From the NCBI GenBank assembly GCA_035544895.1, contig DASZZM010000080.1, forward strand, positions 1 to 64,000: a stretch of DNA of 64,000 nt. The letters are read 5' to 3'. Each line of letters begins with the position of its first letter. The first letter of the stretch is position 1. The notes beneath the pieces are model-generated. The model made no database searches. It had not been told where the DNA came from and saw only the letters and a program-made list of their open reading frames with translations. Positions 17,990-25,142 of the stretch are shown here, piece by piece. Origin of the DNA: JASLEW01 sp035544895. GTDB lineage: Bacteria > Acidobacteriota > Thermoanaerobaculia > Multivoradales > UBA5704. Made by a program: the position numbers and the translations under genes.

Positions 17990-18577
17990 TCAGGTCCTGT
18001 CGCTGCCGGTCCGCGGCGCGAGCTGAGAAGTCTCTTCCGCTTCGCCGCTGTCTCTCTCCTGGCGTTCGCGCGGCGAGCTCGCCTGGCTTTGCCTTTGGCC
18101 CCGGGGCCCTTGCGTCTCGCTTCGTGGGCCATTCGGCAGATCGCCGTCGGTGCCGGATTCGCCGATGAGCTTGCGCAGGGTGCGCAGCATCATCCTCTCA
18201 ATCTCTTCGGCAGGCACGGCGCCGAGCGCCGGCGCGGGGGCCGCGGAAGTGGGAGCTGCGGACGGGGCCGGCACCGCGGGCTCGCGTTCGGTCCACTGGA
18301 AGCCTTGCAGGAGCTCGCGCAGCCGGAGCGCGGTGACGCTGCTCGGCTCCGGCGATCGAGGATAGGCCAGATGGAAAAACTCGGCGGGCCGCAAGCCGAT
18401 GATGCGCGTGATCTCGACGACGTGGTCGACGCGCAGATCGATCGCACCGCTGAGCAGCCGGCTCAGGTAGCCGCTGCTCATCCCCAACTCCTTTTCGACC
18501 GCGCGATTGGTGATCCCGAGCAGGCGCAGCGAGGTGCGCAGGAGGTTGAGAATCCGGATGGTATCGTCTTCGGCCAT
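17990..18577 (-). CDS. XRE-type helix-turn-helix regulator
   Basis: 195 aa. Residues about 8-65 form a Cro/CI-type helix-turn-helix (N-R-A-V-E-K-E-L-G-M-S-S-G-Y-L-S-R-L-L-S-G). A Pro/Ala-rich linker, a short helix (E-E-I-E-R-M-M-L-R-T-L-R-K-L-I-G) and a disordered charged tail follow. No peptidase or sugar-sensing domain is seen. It converges with the kamA/ATP-grasp operon and could control it or the STAND gene. The tail may bind a partner. Confidence 0.82.
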   Translation of the reverse strand: MAEDDTIRILNLLRTSLRLLGITNRAVEKELGMSSGYLSRLLSGAIDLRVDHVVEITRIIGLRPAEFFHLAYPRSPEPSSVTALRLRELLQGFQWTEREPAVPAPSAAPTSAAPAPALGAVPAEEIERMMLRTLRKLIGESGTDGDLPNGPRSETQGPRGQRQSQASSPRERQERDSGEAEETSQLAPRTGSDRT

Positions 18578-18630
18578 CGTAGATACTATACTCTAGTTCG
18601 CCATTTTGACGAGATAGCGGCTAGTTCGGG
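18578..18630 (-). promoter_or_regulatory. Leaderless-type promoter and repeated operator half-sites for the XRE gene
   Basis: On the minus strand TATAGT (585-590 as ACTATA on +) ends only seven bases before the ATG, so the mRNA would be nearly leaderless. An 8-base word CTAGTTCG occurs at 18593-18600 and 18621-18628, flanking the -35 region; these direct repeats look like binding sites for self-regulation. The promoter role is inference. Confidence 0.4.
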
Positions 18631-18713
18631 CACCTCCTTGACGGTTCGGGCCAATGTCTGTGGGACCCGGACCTCTGGTGTGGGGGCGTGCAAGAAACGT
18701 GAAAGGGGCGCGG

Positions 18714-18837
18714 GAGAGCCCCGGGCGGGTCCCCCACAGCTCGCTTGTCTGGCGGCTGGGGTGGTCTTGATCTGGAGGGTGAGGGTAGGCATCGCCGCCG
18801 CCAAAGGCGAGCTGTGGGGGACCCGCCCGGGGCTCTC
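18714..18837. repeat. Long hairpin element, copy 1 (31-bp perfect arms)
   Basis: Arms 18714-18744 and 18807-18837 are perfect reverse complements (31 bp) around a 62-base loop. Read on the minus strand, the loop begins with the T-T-T-G-G-C-G-G-C-G-G word and ends near A-G-C-C-G-C-C-A-G-A-C-A-A, matching copies at 22.0 and 23.1 kb. The arms share only part of their sequence with those copies. The element lies in the 351-base gap between the XRE gene and the STAND-TIR gene; no other gene is seen in that gap. Confidence 0.9.
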
Positions 18838-18928
18838 GGTACTGTTTGCGGCCTATGAGATGGGTAAACGAAGAGCTGCGGCGGGATAGAATCTCAGCGT
18901 TGCAGGAACAACCTCGATGTACTGACCT

Positions 18929-21900
18929 ATGCCTCCGTTCCCTCCCGGTCCTCCCGTTGCGCCGTCGATCCTAGAGATCGGCCGACTGCCCGTTCCGGGG
19001 CTCCATTTCGTCGGCCGCGATGCCGAGCTCGCGCGGCTCGACCAGGCCTGGGCGGACCCGGGAATCCACGTCCTTTCTCTCGTGGCCTTCGGCGGCGTCG
19101 GCAAGTCGGCGTTGGTCAGCCGTTGGCTCGACCGGATGGCGGGCGATGGATGGCGCGGTGCCGAGCGGGTGCTCGACTGGTCGTTCTTCAGCCAGGGGAC
19201 CGAAGGGAAGACTGCATCCGCCGAGCCCTTCATCGACTATGCCCTGCGCACCTTCGGCGACCCCGACCCCACCGCTGGTTCGCCCCACGACCGAGGAGCC
19301 CGTCTGGCCGGGCTGGTGCGCCAGAAGCGAACGCTGCTGATCCTCGACGGCGTGGAGCCGTTGCAGTACGGACCGGGGCAACTGGAGGGCCGGCTCAAGG
19401 ACCCTGGCCTCACAGGACTGCTCAAGAGCCTCGCGGCCGCCAATCCTGGACTCTGCCTGGTGACGACTCGCGAGCCGATCGCGGACCTGAACGGCTTCCC
19501 CCACACGGCTCCCAGGCTGGACCTGGAGAAGCTGTCCGCGGAGGCGGCGGTGGAGCTGCTGCGGCTGCTGAAAGTCACCGGGAAAGAGAGCGAGCTGTGC
19601 GCCGCGGCCGAGGAATTCGACCGCCACGCCCTGACGCTGACCCTGCTTGGAAACTACCTGCGGCTGGCTCACGGCAGCGAGATCCGAAAACGCCACGAGG
19701 TCGATCTCGGCAAGGCTGACGAGAGGCAAGGCGGCCAAGCCTTCCGGGTCATCGCCGCCTATACGCGATGGCTGGGAGAGGGCCGAGAGCTTTCAATCCT
19801 GCGTCTTCTCGGTTTCTTCGATCGCCCCGCCGATGCCGCCTCCGTCAGCGCGCTGCGTGCTGCGCCACCCATCCTGGAATTGACCGAAGACCTGGTGGGA
19901 CTCGCCGAGGAAGATTGGCAGTTCGCGGTCTCGGGTCTGCGCGATCACGGCCTGCTGGCGAAGCCCGAATCGACGCGGCCGGGCAGCCTCGACGCCCATC
20001 CGCTGGTGCGCGTCTACTTCGCCGAGGCGTTGCAAAGCCAGTGGGCAGAGGCATGGCGAGAAGGCAACCTGAGGCTCTACGAGCACCTGCAGAAGGCGGC
20101 ACCACCGCTGCCCGAAACGCTGGAGGAGATGGAGGCGCTCTATTCCGCCATCATCCATGGCTGCCGGGCAGGGCGACAGCAGGAGGCTCTGGATGAAATT
20201 CTCTGGAAGCGGATTCGCCGCGGTTCGAAGCACTTCAGCTTGCACCAACTTGGGGCCTTCGGTTCCGAATTGACCGCGCTTGCGGGTTTCTTCGAGCGCA
20301 CCTGGGACCGGCCCGCTAGTAGCCTCAGCCCTACGAGTCAAGGGTCGGTGCTCTCCAACGCTGGTTTCTGCCTGCGAGCTCTTGGGCGTCTTCACGAGGC
20401 AGTTCAGCCCATGCAGTCGTCCTTGGAAAAGCGCATCAAAGATGAAGACTGGGTGAATGCCGCCAGGGGTGCCGGGAACCTCAGCGAGCTCACCCTGACC
20501 TTGGGAGAAGTGGCGCATGCCCGGACCTATGCAGAACAGAGCGTCGAGCTGGCGGACAGGAGTGGCGACGATTTTCAAAGATCCAGCAAGCGGACAACGC
20601 TCGCCACCACTCTGCACCAGATGGGCAAGACGGGCGAGAGCGCTGCGGCCTTCGCCGAGGCCGAGACAATGCAGGTTCGCTCAAGGCCAGGGACTTCCCT
20701 TCTCTCTTCCCTCGCCGGTTATCACTACTGTGACCTGCTGCTGGACCGAGCGGAGCCGGAGGGTGGCGCTCAGCTGGCTTGTCTCTCAACTGACTCCGAA
20801 GCGGCACTACGCCTCCGCCAAGTATGTCAGGAGGTGATGAAGCGGACCAAACAGACGCTCGAGATTGCTGAAAGTAACCACTGGCTCCTCGATATAGCTG
20901 CCGACCATCTCTCTTTGGGCCGTGCCCATCTCGGTCTGGGTTTGACGGCACCTCAGGAGGACATGGACTCGGAGCTCGCTCTGGCAGCTGAGCATCTACA
21001 CAAGTCGGTGGACGGTCTGCGACAGGCAGGCGAGGACGACGTTCCACTTGGCCTTCTCGCTCGTGCCGCTCTATGCCGTACCCAATCCGACTTTGCGGGT
21101 GCCACCGTCGATCTCGCCGAGGCGCTGGAGATTGCCGAGCGCGGCTCGATGAGGCTTCACGAATGCGATGCCCACCTCGAATGGACACGCCTGGATCTCC
21201 AGCGAAGTGACGTCGAGTCCGCCCGCACCCACCTCGCACGCGCACGCAAGCTGGTCGACGACACGGGCTATGGACGCCGGGAGCGGGAAGTCGCGTACCT
21301 GGAGCGGCGGCTCGCCGCGATGCCGGCAGCGACGAGGCCTGCCGGGGCGACCGCCGGCCGCGAGGCTCCGCGCCAAGGAGGGACCCAGTCGGAAAAGCCC
21401 CCAGCCGCCGCCTCAGGCGCTGGCGGCACGGTGCCACGAACCGAACAACTCCCGGAGAAGGCTCCTGCCGGGACCAGCCCTTCGGTCTTCATGAGTTACA
21501 GCCACGTTGACGAGGCCTGGAAGGACCGGGTCGTCAAGCAACTGAAGGTGCTTGAGATGGAGGGCGTGCTCGATGTCTGGGATGATCGGAGGATAAGCGC
21601 GGGCGACGACTGGCTGCCGGACATCGAGGCCGCCATGGAGCGGGCGCGGGTCGCGATCCTGTTGATCTCGGCCGACTTTCTCATCTCGAAGTTCATTCGC
21701 GGCACAGAAGTGCCTCGCTTGCTCGAGCGTCGAAGGTCGGCCGGTCTGCTTGTCATTCCGGTCATCGTCTATCCTTGCCCGTGGCAGGAAGTGACCTGGC
21801 TGGCCCCCATCCAGTGCCGGCCCAAGGACGGCCGGCCCCTCTCCAGGGGCCGCAAGTACCAGATCGACAAGAACCTCGCCGATTTGGCCCTCGAGATTAG

Positions 21901-21943
21901 TGACCTGCTCCGCTCAGCCGCGCCCGCCGTTTCACCCTCCTGA
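18929..21943 (+). CDS. STAND NTPase with TPR repeats and C-terminal TIR domain (putative defence protein)
   Basis: 1004 aa. N-terminal AAA/NACHT-like NTPase with Walker A G-G-V-G-K-S (55-60), Walker B R-T-L-L-I-L-D (134-140) and the W-S-F-F-S-Q-G-T motif. A winged-helix-like middle and a helical TPR region (about 440-820) follow, then a Pro/Ala/Gly linker. The TIR domain spans about 849-1000 (V-F-M-S-Y-S-H-V-D-E...W-D-D...L-L-I-S-A-D-F-L) with a candidate catalytic Glu at about 927 in R-G-T-E-V-P-R-L-L-E. Proteins of this plan sense a phage signal with the repeats, oligomerise and degrade NAD+. It stands alone beside mobile-type repeats. An inactive TIR is the main alternative. Confidence 0.85.
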   Translation: MPPFPPGPPVAPSILEIGRLPVPGLHFVGRDAELARLDQAWADPGIHVLSLVAFGGVGKSALVSRWLDRMAGDGWRGAERVLDWSFFSQGTEGKTASAEPFIDYALRTFGDPDPTAGSPHDRGARLAGLVRQKRTLLILDGVEPLQYGPGQLEGRLKDPGLTGLLKSLAAANPGLCLVTTREPIADLNGFPHTAPRLDLEKLSAEAAVELLRLLKVTGKESELCAAAEEFDRHALTLTLLGNYLRLAHGSEIRKRHEVDLGKADERQGGQAFRVIAAYTRWLGEGRELSILRLLGFFDRPADAASVSALRAAPPILELTEDLVGLAEEDWQFAVSGLRDHGLLAKPESTRPGSLDAHPLVRVYFAEALQSQWAEAWREGNLRLYEHLQKAAPPLPETLEEMEALYSAIIHGCRAGRQQEALDEILWKRIRRGSKHFSLHQLGAFGSELTALAGFFERTWDRPASSLSPTSQGSVLSNAGFCLRALGRLHEAVQPMQSSLEKRIKDEDWVNAARGAGNLSELTLTLGEVAHARTYAEQSVELADRSGDDFQRSSKRTTLATTLHQMGKTGESAAAFAEAETMQVRSRPGTSLLSSLAGYHYCDLLLDRAEPEGGAQLACLSTDSEAALRLRQVCQEVMKRTKQTLEIAESNHWLLDIAADHLSLGRAHLGLGLTAPQEDMDSELALAAEHLHKSVDGLRQAGEDDVPLGLLARAALCRTQSDFAGATVDLAEALEIAERGSMRLHECDAHLEWTRLDLQRSDVESARTHLARARKLVDDTGYGRREREVAYLERRLAAMPAATRPAGATAGREAPRQGGTQSEKPPAAASGAGGTVPRTEQLPEKAPAGTSPSVFMSYSHVDEAWKDRVVKQLKVLEMEGVLDVWDDRRISAGDDWLPDIEAAMERARVAILLISADFLISKFIRGTEVPRLLERRRSAGLLVIPVIVYPCPWQEVTWLAPIQCRPKDGRPLSRGRKYQIDKNLADLALEISDLLRSAAPAVSPS

Positions 21944-22015
21944 TCCTCCCTGAACCATCACGCACGCTCCAGGCTCACTTGCCGACCCCGAGCAAGGCCC
22001 GCGATGACGGTGGCC

Positions 22016-22135
22016 GGAGCCTCCGAGGGTGCCCACAGGTCGCCTTTGGCGGCGGCGTCCTCAACACCTTTCTCCACCTATAGAGCCAAGCCAGCCGCCT
22101 GACAAGGGCGACCTGTGGGCACCCTCGGAGGCTCC
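22016..22135. repeat. Long hairpin element, copy 2 (29-bp perfect arms)
   Basis: Arms 22016-22044 and 22107-22135 pair perfectly over 29 bp around a 62-base loop. The loop includes a GGCGGCGGCGTCC word and ends with a GCCGCCTGACAAG word. The flanks (from about 22007 to about 22160) are also similar to copy 3, in the same orientation. It sits just past the stop of the phosphotransferase gene. Confidence 0.92.
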
Positions 22136-22164
22136 TACACACCACCCTCCCCCCCTGCCTTCCG

Positions 22165-23058
22165 CTACGGCGCGATTGCCCGCGCGACTTCACTCAAGGC
22201 GTTCTGTCGCCAATCGTCGCGGGGCTCCGCGGCGATACGTGCGAACGTCCACAGGCGAACCCGTTCGTGATCCACTTCGAGCAAGTCTGCAAACCGCCTG
22301 ATCGTGTCTACAGGCTCCGTGCGCAACCTCTCGGTGCAGTTCAGGAGGTGCTGTGTCGCGTCGAACGCGGGGTCGCCCACGAACGGCTTCGGATCGATCA
22401 CCAGCCAGGGCTCTCGTCGTGCCTTGAGAACGTTTCCTGCGTGCAGGTCTGTCGCCAGGAGCAGGTTCCGAGACGCTGTTCGCGGTAACTCGCTGAAGAG
22501 GGAAAGGCCCTCACGTGTCAAGCCGGCATCCGGCCACTCTGCCGAGTGCTCCAGTGCTTCGGCACTCCAATGCTCAGCCAGCGCCGATAACGGACGGAAC
22601 ACATGCGGCGCAACGGGCGAACGCCAGATGCGACGAAAGAGCCGCGCGAGCACCTCATCCTGTTCGACTTCCGCATGAACGGCGCGCAGGTGCGTTCCCG
22701 GCTCACACCGCTCGATAAGCATGGCCGTGAGGTTTTCGTCAGCCGCGATCAAGTGAACGGTTGGATCACCATTCCAGAAGCGCAGCCCCGCGATCTCGTG
22801 TTCGGCCTCGAAGTGGGGCATGCCCATCTTCAGCACTGCCTGCGTCCCGTCCGCGAGCGTGACCGGCGCGACCCACGCGCAACTCACCTCGTTGCCGTCG
22901 AACGGTGGGCCTACCGTCAACGACCACCGCCGTTCCACCTCGCGAACCGCGGCTGGCAGGCCCGCAAGCCAGGCCGAGCGCTCTTGCGTCAGCCGGCAAC
23001 TCGCCGACAGGCGGTCTGGGATCACAACTGCCATCGCGTCACCGATCGTGTGGCGCAT
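22165..23058 (-). CDS. Aminoglycoside/streptomycin phosphotransferase-like kinase
   Basis: 297 aa from ATG 23058, or 289 from ATG 23034, which gives the family-like start M-A-V-V-I-P-D-R-L. It carries an APH(6)-like kinase fold: V-L-K-M-G (ATP-binding lysine), the catalytic loop A-T-D-L-H-A-G-N-V, and the metal-binding D-P-K-P-F-V-G-D-P. It would phosphorylate a small hydroxylated antibiotic or sugar in the cytoplasm. It lies exactly between two direct copies of the long hairpin element, so it may behave as an exchangeable cassette. Many chromosomal members do not confer resistance. Confidence 0.85.
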   Translation of the reverse strand: MRHTIGDAMAVVIPDRLSASCRLTQERSAWLAGLPAAVREVERRWSLTVGPPFDGNEVSCAWVAPVTLADGTQAVLKMGMPHFEAEHEIAGLRFWNGDPTVHLIAADENLTAMLIERCEPGTHLRAVHAEVEQDEVLARLFRRIWRSPVAPHVFRPLSALAEHWSAEALEHSAEWPDAGLTREGLSLFSELPRTASRNLLLATDLHAGNVLKARREPWLVIDPKPFVGDPAFDATQHLLNCTERLRTEPVDTIRRFADLLEVDHERVRLWTFARIAAEPRDDWRQNALSEVARAIAP

Positions 23059-23093
23059 TCTACGCTGGCCGCTGGCCCGCGATGACGGTTGCC

Positions 23094-23213
23094 GGAGCCT
23101 CCGAGGGTGCCCACAGGTCTCCTTTGGCGGCGGCGTCCTCAACACCTTTCTCCACCTATAGAGACACGCCAGCCGCCTGACAAGGGAGACCTGTGGGCAC
23201 CCTCGGAGGCTCC
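23094..23213. repeat. Long hairpin element, copy 3 (29-bp perfect arms)
   Basis: Arms 23094-23122 and 23185-23213 pair perfectly. Compared with copy 2, one arm base changed (CGCC to CTCC) and the partner arm changed to match (GGCG to GGAG), so pairing is kept. The loop is 62 bases and nearly identical to copy 2. It lies 35 bases before the phosphotransferase start and about 115 before the Uma2 gene. Confidence 0.92.
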
Positions 23214-23327
23214 CACACACCATCCTTCCCCTCCACCTTCCTGCCCCCCGCCACCCCCTATTCGTAGCCGGTGGGGGCTGGCTAGTCCGGGATCGTCGAG
23301 CGTTTTCCCGTCTATACTGGATGTGCC

Positions 23328-23885
23328 ATGGCTCGCTCTGCACTCAGGCTCACTTACGCCGACCTGCTCGCGCTCCCCGAGGATGGGAAGCTCCACGAGC
23401 TGATCGACGGCGAGCACTACGTGAGCGCCTCTCCGACGCCGCGCCATCAAGCCGTGCTGGGGAACCTCTACTCGGCGATTCGCAACTTCGTCCGGCCGCG
23501 CGGCCTGGGCGAGGTCTTCTTCGCGCCCCTGGACGTCTTCCTCTCCGAACACGACGTGGTCGAACCGGACCTGCTCTTCGTCCGGCGGGAGCGCCTGGCG
23601 ACCCTCGAAGAGAGGTTCGTCCGCGGCGCGATCGACCTGGCGGTCGAGGTGATCTCGCCCTGGAGCCGGAAGAGAGACGCCGGGGTCAAGCTGCGCGCTT
23701 ACCGCAGGTTCGGCTTCGGCGAGTACTGGATCGTCGATCCGGCGCCCGAGACGGTCGAGATCTACCGCGGTGGCGGCGATTGGCTCCAGCCCACGGAGCG
23801 ATTCTCCCGTGCCGCGGGACCGCAGGCGATCGAAAGTCCGCTCTTCCCTGGCCTCATCCTCACCCTGGACCAGATCTTCGAATAG
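23328..23885 (+). CDS. Uma2 family (DUF820) restriction-endonuclease-fold protein
   Basis: 185 aa, full length. The PD-(D/E)XK-like core is visible: V-E-P-D-L-L-F-V, then D-L-A-V-E-V-I-S-P and the K-L-R-A-Y-R-R-F-G-F-G-E-Y-W-I-V-D-P signature. The family is common in cyanobacteria and Acidobacteriota, often in many copies; its biological role is unknown. A TATACT box ends only nine bases before ATG 23328, so translation may be leaderless. Confidence 0.9.
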   Translation: MARSALRLTYADLLALPEDGKLHELIDGEHYVSASPTPRHQAVLGNLYSAIRNFVRPRGLGEVFFAPLDVFLSEHDVVEPDLLFVRRERLATLEERFVRGAIDLAVEVISPWSRKRDAGVKLRAYRRFGFGEYWIVDPAPETVEIYRGGGDWLQPTERFSRAAGPQAIESPLFPGLILTLDQIFE

Positions 23886-23937
23886 CTGCTCTGCCTCAGC
23901 CCAGGCGGCCTAGCCCGCATTTCTCATGCGCCTCCTG

Positions 23938-25062
23938 CTACGGGGCCGGAAACGAGCCTGTCTGCTGCGTTGCGCTTGGTTGGACTTCCTCGACGTACTT
24001 CGAGTACGCCTCGGGCGTCCAACCTTCGCGCGCCTTGCAGCCAGGCCCGTTTGCGGCCCCTCGCGACGGACGCGCATGAGAAACGCGGGCGAGGGCGTCG
24101 CGGGCCTCCGCAAAACCGGGGTCGCGGCGCAAGGCTTCCTGGTAGTGGCCGCGCGCTCGGGCGGCGTCGCCCTTGCGTTCGAGCACGGAGGCCAGGGCGT
24201 ATTGGCCATCCGCCAGGGCGGCGCTGTCGCCCGGCGGCACACGCCCGAGATAGGAGGTCAACAGCTCCTCGGCGCGGGGCAGGCGCTGGCCGGACGAGGC
24301 GGCAATCCTGGCGAATGCCTGGTGCGCGTCGTCGTTGTCGGGATCGAGACGCAGCACCGCCTCGAGCGCGTCGAGGGCGCGTTCATAGTGCTTTGCCTGC
24401 TCGTAGGCGCCGGCCAGCGCGAGCTGGGGGCGAGAGTCGCGGGGGAAGCTCGCGGCGGTGGCTTGCAGCTCGCGCTCCGCGGCCGCGAACCCCGCCGCCT
24501 GGTGGAGCAGGATGGCGGCGCGGGCCAGGCGGCCGCGCAAGGGGTCGCGGCGCTCGAGCTCGGCCGCGTGCGCCTTCGCCTTCTCGAGGCTCCCTCCGAG
24601 GAGCCCCGGCGCCTCGATCTGGAACTCGATCAGATCGGCGAGCGCATCGGGGTTGGCCGGATCGAGCTCCACGGCACGCTCGAACTCCTTGTGTACCTTG
24701 GAGGCCAGGCCGAACTGGCGCAGGGTCCCCGCCCGCTGCGCGGCCAGCCCGTACGCCTGCCCGAGCCAGTCGTGGAGATCCGACCGCCCCGGCTCGCGCG
24801 TCACCGCCTTGGAAAGCCAGTCGATCGCCGGCTCGGCCTGCCGCCGCTTGAGACAGGCCCTTCCCAGGTAGGACAGCGCCGCGGTGTCCGCGGGCCGCCG
24901 CGCGACGTAGGCTGCCAGGCACGCCTGCGCCTCCTCATAGCCCCGCCCCTCGAAGCGCCGGACGCAGGCCTGCAAATCGTCACCGCCGGCCCCCCAGGCC
25001 CGGCACGGCAGCAAGAGTCCGGCAAGGACGATGAGGTAATTCCTGCACCGAGCGGCCTTCAT
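23938..25062 (-). CDS. Secreted or periplasmic TPR protein with repeat-derived C-terminus
   Basis: 374 aa. Signal peptide (about 1-24, ending A-W-G-A), then TPR repeats (for example A-E-P-A-I-D-W-L-S-K-A-V and Y-E-R-A-L-D-A-L-E-A-V-L-R-L-D-P-D-N). The last 42 or so residues (A-N-G-P-G-C-K-A-R ... G-S-F-P-A-P) come from repeat family B, which also supplies residues to a pseudopilin 6.8 kb away, and the stop lies right at the repeat edge. It is the last gene of the long minus-strand train. Likely a scaffold for envelope or secretion functions; not a known named protein. Confidence 0.83.
   Translation of the reverse strand: MKAARCRNYLIVLAGLLLPCRAWGAGGDDLQACVRRFEGRGYEEAQACLAAYVARRPADTAALSYLGRACLKRRQAEPAIDWLSKAVTREPGRSDLHDWLGQAYGLAAQRAGTLRQFGLASKVHKEFERAVELDPANPDALADLIEFQIEAPGLLGGSLEKAKAHAAELERRDPLRGRLARAAILLHQAAGFAAAERELQATAASFPRDSRPQLALAGAYEQAKHYERALDALEAVLRLDPDNDDAHQAFARIAASSGQRLPRAEELLTSYLGRVPPGDSAALADGQYALASVLERKGDAARARGHYQEALRRDPGFAEARDALARVSHARPSRGAANGPGCKAREGWTPEAYSKYVEEVQPSATQQTGSFPAP
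23941..24066. repeat. Modular repeat family B, copy 1 (inside TPR gene)
   Basis: About 126 bases nearly identical to 30747-30943 but lacking two inner segments found there (the family D palindrome and the family A module). Both copies are read in the same protein frame (A-N-G-P-G-C-K-A-R and S-A-T-Q-Q-x-G-S-F-P-A-P). Confidence 0.85.
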
Positions 25063-25142
25063 GCCTGGTCCTCACAGTAAGCAGCACAGAGACGGGAATC
25101 GGCAATCTCCTCACCCGCGAGCGCGCGTTTCATTGGCCCCGC

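Noticed and set aside
20490..21437. Minus-strand frame opposite the STAND-TIR gene
   Set aside because: Arg/Pro/Ser-rich shadow with no start signal; the plus-strand protein has clear domains.
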